Positions 34,056 to 45,246 of a stretch of DNA of 64,000 bases are shown here, piece by piece; positions within the stretch are counted from its first letter, which is position 1; each line of letters starts with the position of its first letter. The position numbers were made by a program, and so were the translations under genes. The DNA comes from Colletotrichum lupini (Eukaryota > Ascomycota > Sordariomycetes > Glomerellales > Glomerellaceae): positions 6,820,001-6,884,000 of the forward strand of contig NC_064676.1 of the NCBI RefSeq assembly GCF_023278565.1. Reading direction: 5' to 3'. Under the pieces are notes generated by a model. It saw nothing but the letters and a program-made list of their open reading frames with translations. It was not told where the DNA came from and did not search any database.

Positions 34056-35142
34056 CTATGAGTGATGGTGCTCCTCCTTCTCTCCTTCTGGTGGAAAAGG
34101 CGGCTCGGCTCCCTCAACATTGGGATCCCAAGATGGATTGGAACCGGCATCGCGCCACCGCACCGACCGTGGGCCATCTTTGTTCCAGTCCAGAATGGCA
34201 TCGAAGTCTCTGCAAGTATGCATTGAAGACCAGTTGGGTAGAGCGTCTCGTCGTTTCGGGTTGTTTAGGGGATCAACGAACAAAGCGGGCGTTACATCTC
34301 CTTGGCATTGCAAGTTCATCCTCAGCATATCGATGCAGTGGTCTGTATCGTCAGATTCCGTCGCGCGGGTTGGCTTCCGGGAAATATCAAACTCACCAAA
34401 GTGGCTGTAGATATTTTCATCAGGGACACCTTCGTCCAAGAATTTGTAGTGCTCGTAATTATAGAAAAGCCCCATTCTTAAAGAGTTCTAAAATACCTGA
34501 GTGTCAGCACCGCGTAATGACTCGTGGAAGATAGGCGAAGGGCCTACCAAGCAGTGGAGCAGATGGAAGACTTCAAGCATTGCCAAGTAACCGCCTCCAT
34601 GCTCATCGGGCACTTTGTGGAAAGGCATTTCTGGTGAGTCGGTCATGTTGAGCAATTTCAGTTCCTCAGCTGTGACACGGATGCCACCAGCCCCAAGTTC
34701 AATCTCGTGCCATGCGATATCGACATTGTTCGAGTGCGTCCCGGGTGGACCGCGCCATTTGTTGGTCTGCCTGAACTCAGCGTTATAATGCTCCGGTGCT
34801 TTGTATTTGACCGCCTCAAATGCCGGCGCTTCATTGATACTCAATCAGTCAGAGCTCGAGGGAAGGGGAGGAAAATAGACTTATCGGGGACTACTCACAA
34901 ATCGTCGACAGGCTTTCAGTGCACTTTTGTAGGAAGTCGGTCCGAGACTGAATTGGAGAGAGGTTATAACCTAGAACAGCAAGTGTGACCAGGTTGGTCA
35001 AGCCAAGCCAAACTGTTGATCGAGGCCAGCGATGTGTGAACCAAGGCGCTGAAGTTGATGTTCCTCCTGCTTTCCCCTCTGATTGTGGCAGACTTTCATA
35101 CGAAGATTTCAGTTTCCACCACATCTTTGCAAATGATATCAA
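34056..35142 (-). CDS. UstYa-family (DUF3328) oxidase, candidate RiPP-cyclising enzyme
   Basis: Exons on the minus strand are 35142-34899, 34828-34548 and 34487-34056, giving 318 aa (312 if the second Met is used). A short basic N-terminus ('KSSYESLPQSEG') precedes one membrane helix ('TVWLGLTNLVTLAVLGYNL'), the standard UstYa layout. After 'SPAFEAVKY' come the two signature sites: 'HLLHCL' at the exon 2/3 junction and 'DTDHCIDMLRMNLQC' in exon 3. In the second HxxHC motif the first His is Asp. UstYa proteins oxidatively cyclise core peptides in ustiloxin, phomopsin and asperipin pathways, and some act in other pathways. It is divergent from a Kex2-repeat precursor gene, which points strongly to RiPP chemistry. 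The first intron's acceptor (GAAG) is less certain. Confidence 0.85.
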
Positions 35143-36061
35143 AGTTTGGGAAACAGGTAATGTTCTGTAGATGATGTTGGCGACAACGAGAAGGGTTTAG
35201 ACATAACGTAAAACAGCAGTCACCAGCGCACTTACCACCGCGTTCGGAAACCTGCCCAACTCCCACGCAGCCATCAGCAATCTAAGCGGCAATAGGCTTG
35301 CACTATTACGCCTTGTATGGGCCGATGACACTCTCGCCAGCCTGCTTCTGCATAGTGCAATCCTTCAAGTTTCGAGCTTCTTATTCAGGCCTAGTTTCCG
35401 CATAGGAGCCGCTTCAAAAATCCCAGGTCATCATATTGTGGACCACGTCGACATAAGCTTTGCGGCCAAGCCCGTCCACTTAGAGCAGCGGGATGGGTTG
35501 CATATCTAGAAATCGGGCACACCTAATCGTGGAAGTCCGAGTGTGCGTGACAATGAGAAGCGCAACCCCGCCACCGTGGGATCGGATCCCTGGCCCAAGG
35601 CCTACCCGCTTACTTGGATTTCTCACTCTTTGCATGGCTAGATTTGCGAAGAGAAGGTTCGGGAGCTCCCAGGCAACCGTCAATCCCAAGGCAATTCGTC
35701 TTAGTTGCAGGTGTCTAGTCTTGAGAGGACGGCCTTGATAGGTCATAACTTACCCATCAGCCTCCGTCTCTATCTACCTTCCCTTCTAGGACTTACGAAC
35801 CCGCATGTTTGGCCAGAAGATAGATGAGAAGCGCTAGAAGGGTACCGGGGAATCAAGAGCTGCAGGATCGGTTAAGACGCAATGGGTTCGAGCCTTTCGT
35901 CATCCCAGAAGGGGGTTACATTTCTCCCACCGTATCGCAGGTCCAAATTTCTGGGTACCTGAGTATTTAACGTACCTGAACTTGGTCGAGGACTTTCTTG
36001 AACATTTTTGCCAATCGTCCATCTCCCAAACTATCGCAATTGTTCCAAGTCCTCTTCCATC
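35143..36061. promoter_or_regulatory. Shared divergent region between UstYa-type and precursor genes
   Basis: About 920 bp lies between the two divergent start codons, and no gene was recognised in it. The arrangement allows common regulation. A 'GGTTCGAGCC' at 35886 resembles a tRNA T-loop, but no tRNA folds around it. Confidence 0.4.
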
Positions 36062-36613
36062 ATGCAGCTGTCCATCATCACCGTCCTCGCCCTCCAGGCT
36101 ATCGGCGCCGTCGCCGCTCCTGTCGCCGCCCCGGCTGCCGACTACGCCGACCTCGCCAAGGACTCGATTTACATTAAGTCCGTCAACACGTACAAGCGCG
36201 GAGAAGAAGAGAAGCGCGAAGCCAGCTACGCCGACGCCGCTAAGGCCAACATCATCATCAAGTCTGCTGGTACCTACAAGAGAGACGAGGAGAAGCGTGC
36301 CCCTGAGGCCGACTACGCCGACCTTGCCAAGGACTCCATCTACATCAAGTCCGTCAGCACTTACAAGCGTGGCGAAGAGAAGAAGCGTGAGCCTAGCTAC
36401 GCTGATGCCGCAAAGGCCAACATTATCATCAAGTCTGCTGGAACTTACAAGAGGGATGAGGAGAAGAGGGAGCCCAGCTACGCCGACGCGGCGAAGGCCA
36501 ACATCATTATCAAGTCGGCCGGAACCTACAAGAGGGACGAGGAGAAGCGTGAGGCCGGATACGAGCAGCTTGCCAAGGACTCCATTAAGATCAAGGCCGT
36601 CAACACCTACTAG
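36062..36613 (+). CDS. Secreted Kex2-processed repeat precursor, candidate RiPP precursor
   Basis: 183 aa, no intron. The chosen ATG at 36062 opens a clean signal peptide ('MQLSIITVLALQAIGAVAAP'); an in-frame upstream ATG at 36008 would hide it. The rest is six tandem units of about 20-30 residues. Two subtypes occur: 'DYADLAKDSIYIKSV(N/S)TYKR' (units 1 and 3) and 'SYADAAKANIIIKSAGTYKR' (units 2, 4 and 5). Unit 6 is a variant ending 'VNTY' at the stop. Units are separated by acidic spacers ending in dibasic sites (GEEEKR, DEEKR, GEEKKR), the layout of ustiloxin-type precursors. Each released peptide would carry Tyr near both ends, a possible site for oxidative cross-linking. Which part is the core is inference. 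It could instead be an uncyclised secreted peptide. Confidence 0.85.
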   Translation: MQLSIITVLALQAIGAVAAPVAAPAADYADLAKDSIYIKSVNTYKRGEEEKREASYADAAKANIIIKSAGTYKRDEEKRAPEADYADLAKDSIYIKSVSTYKRGEEKKREPSYADAAKANIIIKSAGTYKRDEEKREPSYADAAKANIIIKSAGTYKRDEEKREAGYEQLAKDSIKIKAVNTY

Positions 36614-37042
36614 ACTGGCGAGGAGATGCTTGGCGAAGAGTAAGCGAGGTCGGCCAGGGACACTGCGAGTTTGGAGTTCTCCGATATCTGCTAGCAACAC
36701 CTCGACATGAGGATCACCAACTCTGCTATGCGGTATCGCGGGGACAAGAAAGGAAAAACTTAAAGCGAAATGTTTCCTTCATGGCTAAATAGCCGGCTAC
36801 GTGCGATGAAAGACTGGACCAGGTCTAGGGCTTGCGAGTTACGAATCACTTGACTTTACCACGCTCGTTAATGTATACCATCGATATCAATTACCCATGC
36901 TCTAGATGTACACATGTGCACTTCTTCATTCTCGTCGCTCCCATATAAGCACAGAGCTCAGGAGTGATACGTCGTTGAAATTAAGTTACCAAAGTCCCTA
37001 GGATCTCCTTCCAACAATCTTCCCGTCCTTGATTCCACGACC
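36614..37042. other. Intergenic stretch
   Basis: About 430 bp between the convergent ends of the precursor and rhamnosidase genes. No gene seen. Confidence 0.4.
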
Positions 37043-39802
37043 CTACTGCGGAAAGAGAGACAATTCTTTGACCGGCCATTCGTAATTGCGCTCATATTCA
37101 GTCTCAAATGTCCATTCACCAGACCCGACCATCTCCACCCTCTTGCCATCCTTGGTCGGCAAAACTACTTCCATCTCAGTGAGAGGTGGCACCACCACGT
37201 CGACCTTGAGTCGCAGACGCCCTTCTCCCTCGTCAGCCAACTTCCATGCGCAAGCAACCTTTCCATAGGGCGTGACATGCTCGGCAGAAGCATTCGAAAA
37301 CTCTGCACCCAGGATCGGCTCCGCTCTCGATCGCTTCCACCCAGGCTCCAGGCGTTGCAAGCCTGCAAGTCGTTCGACAAGGAACTTGGCAACCGCTCCA
37401 AAGGCGTAGTGATTGAAAGAGGTCATGTCGCCAGGGTTGATGGTGCCATCGGGCAACATACTATCCCAGCGCTCCCAAACCGTAGTCGCTCCCATGGTGA
37501 CGGGGTACAGCCAGGAAGGACACTTGCGATTGAGGAGCATCGCATAGGCTACATCGCTATGACCAGTCCGAGTAAGAGCTTCGCAGATGTACGGTGTCCC
37601 AGCGAACCCGGTGCCGATCCTGAAGCCGTTTCGGCGGACAATCTCTGCGAGCCGACTCCCTGCTCTGGCTGCCTGATTTTCCAAAATGAGATTGAAGCAG
37701 ATGGCTAGGGCGTATGCCGTCTGCGAGTCTGACGTGAGACGTCCGTTGCTGCTGACGTACTCGTCCTGAAATTCCCGACGGGCGGCATCGGCTTCGTTCT
37801 GATAGCGTTCGGCGTCTTGAGGATGTGACAAGAGCGCAGCAACCTTGGTGATGAGGTCAAGAGACCTGACGAGAAAGGCGTTGGCGACCAGAGGCGGATC
37901 GGTCACGGCCTTCATTGGCTCATCGGGAGGGGCGTTGGGGTCAAGCCAGTCCTAGAAATGTCAGTAAAAACATTCGCCCTCAGTACATTCTCTTTAACCT
38001 ACACCAAGCTGGAACAGGCCGAAATCCCATAAATGGGTAGAACCGGTCTTGTTCCGGGGAATCACATCAATCCAAGTCTTCATGGACTCGTATTGATCTC
38101 TCAAGATACCAAGATCGGCAGACTCTTCGTAAAGTGCCCACGGGGCAAGTATCACGACATCATGCCAAATCGCGTTGGCGCCAATCTTGCTCCAATTCTT
38201 CTGCCCGATGAGCACGTTCGGGCACACCATTGGAGGGACGCCGTCCAGAGCCTTTTGATCATGGGCAACATCGGCCAGCCAGTTCTTCAGAATGCCAAAG
38301 CAGTTGTAGATGAAGGTGGCAGTGGGCGCGAACAACGCCAAATCCCCCGTCCACCCCAGGCGCTCATCTCTTTGGGGGCAATCAGTCGGCACGGAAAGGA
38401 AGTTGCCGCGCATCGACCACCGGACGTTGCTGTAGAGCTTGTTCAAGTCGTTGTCGGAGCACGAAAAGTGACCGACCTCTTCCATATCCGTGTGACACAC
38501 GCAGGCCTCAATCGCGTCTTTGAGATCTGGGGCGGTGGAAGGCCAGCCCTCGACTTGGACGTAACGGAAGCCGTGGAAGCTGAAGCGCGGCTCCCATGTC
38601 TCGCCGCTATCGTCGCCTTTGAGAGTATAGATATCCTCGGCCTTGCAGTCTCGCAAAGGTCTGGTCCCTAATTCCTCTTTCTCTAGGACTTCCGCGTGCA
38701 GTAGAGTGATTGTGCTCCCTCGTTGACCTTTGACATTGTTGATGCGGATGAATCCGACCAGGTTCTGGCCGAAGTCCAAGATTGACTTACCCGAAGGGGT
38801 CGTGATCAATTCCAATGGCTTCACATATTCAAGTCTCTTGACCGGTTCTCCGTAGCCGCAGATGAGGTCTGTCGTTTCCGGGAGCTGGGGAAGCACTTGG
38901 ACGGTTTCCCATGTCCCGGCAGGCGAATCAATGCGTGACCACCCCGAAATTTCCGCAGTAGCATCGTACTTTTCGCCGTCGTATATCTCTGCGAGCTTGA
39001 CGGGCCCTCGGGTAGTCGTCCAGCTAACATCGGTGACTACGATCTCAATGGAGCCATCCTCATAGGTCATCTCAAGCTGTGCAAGAGCCGCAGTGCGGGT
39101 GCCCCAAATACTTCGTTTGCCACCCTCGAAGCCAATACGACCATTAAACCATCCTTCGGCCAAGCGTACACCGATGCAATTCGACGCATTCGATGCAATG
39201 TGTGCCGTGACATCGTAAGTCTGGTACTGTAGCCTCCCGTCGTATGCCGTCCAACCAGGGGCCAAGAAGTAATCGCCAACTCTCTGGCCGTTGATCTCGG
39301 CTTCGTAGACACCCTGGGCCGTAGCGTAAAGTCGTGCAGAGCGCACTTTGCTCTTCGCTTCAAAGACTTTTCGGAACAAGTCCTCCGGTTGCGGGCTGTT
39401 CTTGCTATCTTCCGCCCACGGCGCTGAGATCAGATTGCCAGTCCAGTCGCTGCGGACTAAAAGACCAGTCTCAAAGGAGAATGGTTCGCTCCATGGCGAG
39501 AAGTCAGTTGCGTTTTCGTCCTTCGCTCTGATCTCTATCGAGTACGTCTGTCGTGACTGTATAACGATGTCTTCGGGCCATTCGGCTGACGATGAGCTGA
39601 TCCCGTGGCTGTTGGACGGGGCACTTATGACCGATTGAGAGCCATCAGGCTTCTGTATCTTGACTTCCCAACTGCCAATATTCAATTTCGAGGGCGCGTC
39701 ACTGAAGCGCCAGGAGATCTGAGGACGTTCCACGTGAATACCGAGTGTGTGTGGCTGTCGATAATGATCGACGCGTACGTCAACCACGCGAAGTCCCGCC
39801 AT
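37043..39802 (-). CDS. Alpha-L-rhamnosidase, GH78
   Basis: Exons on the minus strand are 39802-38003 and 37951-37043, giving 902 aa. The start 'MAGLRVVDVRVDHYRQPHTLGIHVERPQISWRF' is the usual N-terminal beta domain of GH78. 'YATAQGVYEAEINGQRVGDYFLAPGWTAYDGRLQYQTYDVT' is the second beta domain. The catalytic (alpha/alpha)6 barrel begins near residue 420 with 'CPQRDERLGWTGDLALFAPTATF', which contains the acid residues of the active site. It continues into exon 2 ('GTGFAGTPYICEALT', 'WERWDSMLPDGTINPGDMTSFNHYAFGAV'). The C-terminal beta domain follows. There is no signal peptide, so it is likely intracellular. It removes terminal rhamnose from flavonoid glycosides or pectin fragments. Acts plausibly with the acetylesterase at 31365-32202, though that link is inference. 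Confidence 0.9.
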
Positions 39803-40605
39803 TGGAGTATGTCTGCGTCTCAGACTCAGTTCATAAAGCTGTAGATGTGATTGGAGGCTAGGAGTGAGTTAAGTTGCTTGGCTATAGAGAGAAGAGTCTT
39901 GAGCATTTGTTCTAAGCGATGTCTTGCGATCGACCGTAGGTGCCACGGCACCATATTTCAACCACTCGAATAGAAGTCATCGGTGTGATGATGTGACGAA
40001 CGGACAAGCAGAGACCGACGAGTTGTCTGAGGTTTGTCTGGTGATGAGGTGTGGATGGCCGCTTTTCTGGAGCTTGATCCTGGGCAGAAGAGGGGCGCTC
40101 CGCACTATTGAGAGAATCACCAATCAGATATCCCCTCTACTCCGAAGTAAAGCCTCCAAAGTCTCAAATGGGATCTTTGAGACTTGAAGAATCGCCGGTG
40201 TTTTGCCAGCCCCTCACGTTAGCCTTCCGTCGTGGCCGAGCTAAGATCCGGTGGCTTCGACACATCAACGTTGCATCTGACCTTCTAGTCGACTCAGATT
40301 ATCAGTTTGTCATGAAGGAGTTGAGATATTAGTTTCATGGCATGACTTCGTCAAATGTACACGAAAGTTGCGTAGATGGACGTGTCTTGTGGAGAAGCAG
40401 GCTAAGTGTCTTCTGAGTCGTGACTTTCGCTACAGCTTGTCAAGGCATTGTAGCTTATAGATAGTAGAATGCGGAGAACGCAAATGGCCGACATCGCATA
40501 TGATGCCTCATGATTAGCTACTATATTACAATGAGAAACCGATGCTAGACTGTAGAGTTGTACAACAAAAGAAATTTTGGGTATACATGTGTGCGGCCAG
40601 GTTCG
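39803..40605. other. Intergenic stretch, no gene recognised
   Basis: About 800 bp holding the rhamnosidase promoter and the 3' end region of the glucosyltransferase gene. Confidence 0.4.
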
Positions 40606-43540
40606 TCATTGACCTGACAAGAACGTCTTCCACCGCTCTATTACCTCGTTCCTCTCCGCTTCCGTTGACCTCCTGAAATCATCGATACCCTGTCGTAATC
40701 GAATAAGCAGTACCTCGGCTTTGAGCGCCGTAAGCCTGTGTTTTGAGAATTCCTTTTCTATGCCCTTTAAGGTGTATCCAGGGAGACCAAAAATAGCTGC
40801 GCGGCTGTTAGCGTCCCTTTCATCAGAGTAACGGTACCTCGTTCTAACGGTTGGGTGGGAAAAGGGTCCAGATCAACACGCGATAGACTTACCAGCAAAG
40901 AGATTGAACGTAAACCCGCGACCAGCCTGATAAATACCCTTCCCGAACCCCTTGACTCCCTCCCTCTTGGCCCCCTCGTACGGCTTCATGACAACACCGC
41001 TAAACGCCTCCCACGTTCCCAAAACAAATTCCTTGCCCGACGTCCGCAGACCGCTCCCGAGACCGGTAATCTGATCCCGCCGCCGCACCTCGTGTCCGAT
41101 GAACCCGTAAGAAGGGTAGTTGTGAAACCCGTTGGCGACATTGTAGCACACTGCCACCGGCGCTTTGAGGCCAGCCTTGACAAGCTCAATACCGTACCGC
41201 CCCGTCGCGCGCGCGATCTCCGTCGGCCTGTTCCGTTTCTTGACGAGAGTCGCCACGGAGGACTTGCGTCTACCGCGTTCGTCGACGTTGTTGGCGTCCA
41301 TCATGGCGATTTCGACGGCCGGGTCGGCGCATTGGAGGGACTTGGTCGCCATCTTCATGGCGATGGCGTTCATTTGCTTCGGGGTCATGCTGTGCGCCTT
41401 TGCTACGCGCTTTAGATGGCCATCTTCCCCGTCCTCTGCCTTGCCCTCTTGGCCCGGCTGGACGTCTGGTCCCTCGCTAGGTTCTGCCGAGGGTTCGCGC
41501 GTCGTATTGCTCTCCTCTTCAGGCTGCTTCTCGTGCACAGGGCGCTGTGCTTCGAGATCGACCGCGTGCATCCGGTTTTGGGCGGCTTGGGGCGGGTGCT
41601 TCAGCCGGTGTGAGTAATCCGACGTCGCCACGCCGATATTCGTAAAAAAGCCCGATACCGCGGCCACAAGGCCGATAAGAGGGTGTTCGGCGCCCTCGTC
41701 GACATACCAGTGCTTGTGCTTCAACAGCTTGAAGTCGTGGGGCTTCATGTACCCCTTATCGACGAGGCACCCGACCGCGAAGTTACTCAAGTGCGCGCCC
41801 GTCTTTCTGTGTCGCCAGTTGGCTAGTCTCTCTGGGCAAATATCGCATCGCATCGTGTCGAGAGCCAGTCGTTCCTGAATATCCCTCGCGGTGTCCCCCG
41901 CGCCGTCCTCTTCCGCGATCCGCTCAGCCATCTGCTGCACCGCCACCTGGACCTCGGGCTTGAGCGCAAAGGTGATGCTAGCAGCCAGTGTCTCGGCCGT
42001 CATCTCCTTAAAGGGCACGGGAGCCGGGCCAGCGCCGGCACGGGCGATCATCTGGCCCCAGAAAGGCTGATCTCCAAAGAAGGGGACCACGACAGTAGGG
42101 CGTCCGCATGCAATTCCTGCCGCGGACGTGCCGGCGCCGCCATGATGCACTACAGCCGAGACGCGCTTGAAGAGCCAGTCGTGCGGGCAGTTGCCGATGA
42201 GATAGACGTTGTCCGAGACGTCGTCGCCGCCACCTACACCGCCCCAGCCCTTGGAGACGATAGCGCGGACCCCGGCCTGTTCGACGGCTTTGAAGATGAG
42301 TTGGGTGAGAGCTTTGGGGTCGTCGACGACGATGGAGCCGAAGCCGATGTAGATTGGTGGTGGGCCGGCCTCGAGGAAGGCGGTGAGGTCTGCGGGGGGC
42401 GTGTACTTGTCGGCGAGAGGGAGAAAGGAGAAGCTGGTGATGTTGATGTGGGAGTCCCAGTCGGCGGGTTTGGGGATAAGAGACTCGGACCAGAGAAATG
42501 TGTATGGGACACGAAGTCTAGGGAGGAGTTGGCATCCCCACAAGGGACTTATATGATCAAGGCCTAGCGTCTGAGTGCGGAACTTATTGATCAAGTCGCC
42601 AAGTCTATTTGCATGTCAGTAACGAGTGAAAGGCTTCACAGACTGGGTGAGAATAAGTGACTGACCCTTGCCACGTCAAGAGTTCCATCATGATAAACGA
42701 CAAATAGTTGGCGGCGCTCGTGTCGGCCTCACCATAACTCATCGAGGCCAGCGGGTGATGAAACGCTTGTGTTGGGCACCACGGCATTGTGAAGACCATG
42801 TGAAGTGGGATACCGAGCTTCTCAGCGCAGTGGATGTGAGCCATCGATGGGGGGTTGGCGATAATCGCATCAGCGACGAAAAGATCATCCGCATTCAACA
42901 CCGTAGCAGCCGTCGTTCGTTCGCCCATGCCATCTCCTGCCTCTATACAACTCCTCCACGCGCCGTTGATAATTTCGGCCATCTCTTTCCTGCGCTGCTT
43001 GATGTCTCCAGCCTTGACGCTCTCTCGGCTGGGAAGCAGTCCAGGGTTCTTGACCATATAAGCCATGAGCGCCTCCGGGTCGCCGCCAATGCTGAAAAAC
43101 TCGACGCCATTGGACTCCACAAAGTTCTTGAAAACGGGGTGCGTGCAGATGCGGACTCGATGGCCGTAGGGCTCTTTCATGAGAAGCTGCGCAATGGGGA
43201 TGAATGGCTGGACATCGCCGCGGGATCCGACAATATGTATCGCGATGTTGAGCCGCGGGCTCTTCGACGGCGGGTGCTGCTGCAGATTCTGCAGGATGAC
43301 GCTGCTGCGTCGCCGTAGCCGGGCCTGTTCGAATTCTTCATCGTAGTCGCCAGAGTGCGGTCTGAATGCCCCTTCAAAGTCGCGAAGCCAGTGGGCAAGC
43401 TTTTGCGGATTCTCGTGAAATCTCACTCTGACGCGTCCATCGTTGCCGACGTTGCCGGATGTGGCCGTCTCTGAGCGACCGCCGTCCCCCAACGCAATGT
43501 GGCCCAGTCCCTTTGACTTTACGCGTGTGAGTGCTGCCAT
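40606..43540 (-). CDS. Sterol glucosyltransferase-like protein (GT28 N-domain plus UDPGT, Atg26-related)
   Basis: Exons on the minus strand are 43540-42666, 42604-40893 and 40796-40606, giving 925 aa. Residues ~95-235 are the GT28-type acceptor domain ('IHIVGSRGDVQPFIPIAQLL', 'HPVFKNFVESNGVEFFSIGGDP'). The UDP-sugar domain ends with 'AVVHHGGAGTSAAGIACGRPTVVVPFFGDQPFWG'. It therefore resembles UDP-glucose:sterol glucosyltransferases but lacks the N-terminal GRAM/PH domains of Atg26. A long C-terminal part includes a low-complexity Pro/Glu region ('EPSAEPSEGPDVQPGQEG') and a conserved 'GFGKGIYQAGRGFTFNLFAAIFGLPGYTLKGIEKEF' block that is completed only by the last, short exon. It probably glucosylates ergosterol or a lipid at membranes; substrate not shown. 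Confidence 0.87.
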
Positions 43541-45246
43541 ATTGGAGAAAGAGGGAAAAAAGGCTTCAACTCAATGGAGCCCTCCCCAGACCAGACCCCA
43601 GTGAGCTGGGCTGGTTATGTGATGGATGGATCCAGTTCCCAAACGGAGTCGATGCTTTGATCAGTCCAGACCTTCTAATGCGACGTCCGATGAGATGAGG
43701 AACGAGCCCATGTAAGCATATATGAGTTTGTACGAGCTCTGAAGGCTTGAGATGAACTAGCAAATTCCATCTCTTGCCGCACCGCCGCTGACTCGGGGAA
43801 CAATCACGTGTGTCATTCCCGCTCTCCGAGACTTCCCACCCACCCAGTGCCACCAGAACGGCAGAAATCCCCCATTGCCCGCTGCTTTCATCGGCGTTGT
43901 TTATCCCTAAAACGTCATAGAGGGGCTGTTCTTTTGCAGATTAGCGTCGAATGGAAATGAGGTTACCATGCAGATTTACGAATGGGACTTTAGGTTTACG
44001 CCGTTTGCAGTTAGCCTCCTTGGCTCGCCCTTTTTCTGTGGAACTCTGTTTTTCTCGTGCCGTGGTGGTCCTCTCGGTCTCGCCTTTCTGTCACATTTTC
44101 TCTCTTATCTGGCAGCTCTGGGCACCTCTGGCTGCCCGTTTAGGCCCCTTGGTGGTACTGTAGTCGCGCGTATAGTGGCTGGCCTGGTGGCCTGTTACGC
44201 GCATTCATCTGGTTCCATTGGGGGCGAGGCAGAATGGAACAAATGCCATTCGAGTTTCAGAGATCCCGGTTCCGTTCAATGTTCTTTCTGGGGTCCAAGG
44301 GAATTGCCATTATCCCCCCCCATCCAGGGTCTCCATTCACTGGACATCTTTGTCTCCGTCTTTCAGTCACAAAGCCTGTCGTATGCCTTGGCAACCGTGG
44401 TAACTCGAGACTCAAATGACCTCTTCCAGGCTTCCAGAGTCTTCCGAAGACGCAACAACCGGATTGTTGCTCGGGACCCAGGCCTGAACGGAGTGCTCGG
44501 GCGACAAAACCTCGGCAGTCCAGCTGGGCTATTGTAGGTAACCCCATGCCGCAGATCGGGCACATCGGCGGTCCGTCTCCCGTCTTCACAGACCAATTCA
44601 CCGAGACTCCGTTCAGTGCTGAGGAAGTTTCCGTTTCCTTCGCCCGCTTGTGACCTGCCAGCTCTAGCCAGCTCGGGGCCATCTCCATGGACGAAACCCC
44701 GGGCCTTGAGATCGGAAAACACCGCAACGCATCTCCCAGCTGACCCGGAATGTTCGGCGAGTCTGGCACCGGGCTTGCCGCTTGTTGATGCACCTTTCAG
44801 GTTTTCAGCACCAATCTGCTGTCCAAGGTGGTGGCTAGCTGCACTTCTGGTCGGTACCAAGTTACCAACACAGAACATGCACTTTTTACACATTTTTTGC
44901 TACGGGCCTGGCCCCTGGAAACCGAGCAAACGTCAAAGTCAATTGCGTTATTTAGCCTATTCGAGATGATAATCAAGATGCCAAACAGAACAACAGTTGT
45001 ACTCCCCAGAGGCCGTGACATTGAGTACAATGCAAACTTAATCATGTCTCATCAATCATAACAGGCAGAAAAGACGCGAAACAAAAGCAGAGGATCGAAA
45101 AATGAGGAATAAATCAACCAGAGAAGCAGAGCACAGCAGAGGACCCCCTAGTATCCAAACTCCAGCAAAAAAGCCACCCGCGCCGAAGAAATCGCCTAGA
45201 GAAAACACAAAAACTTGAGGCCGCCAAAGCAACTCGGTCTCGGTTA
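43541..45246. other. Intergenic stretch, no gene recognised
   Basis: About 1.7 kb between the glucosyltransferase start and the PKS 3' end. Frames of up to ~190 codons overlap on both strands (44000-44900), but none shows a known domain or a start and splice pattern I trust. It is CT-rich on the plus strand. Confidence 0.35.

Noticed and set aside
35870..35900. GGTTCGAGCC, resembling a tRNA T-loop
   Set aside because: No acceptor, D or anticodon stem can be built around it.
43968..44893. Overlapping frames of 117-189 codons on both strands
   Set aside because: They overlap each other in several frames, show low-complexity composition and match no family.
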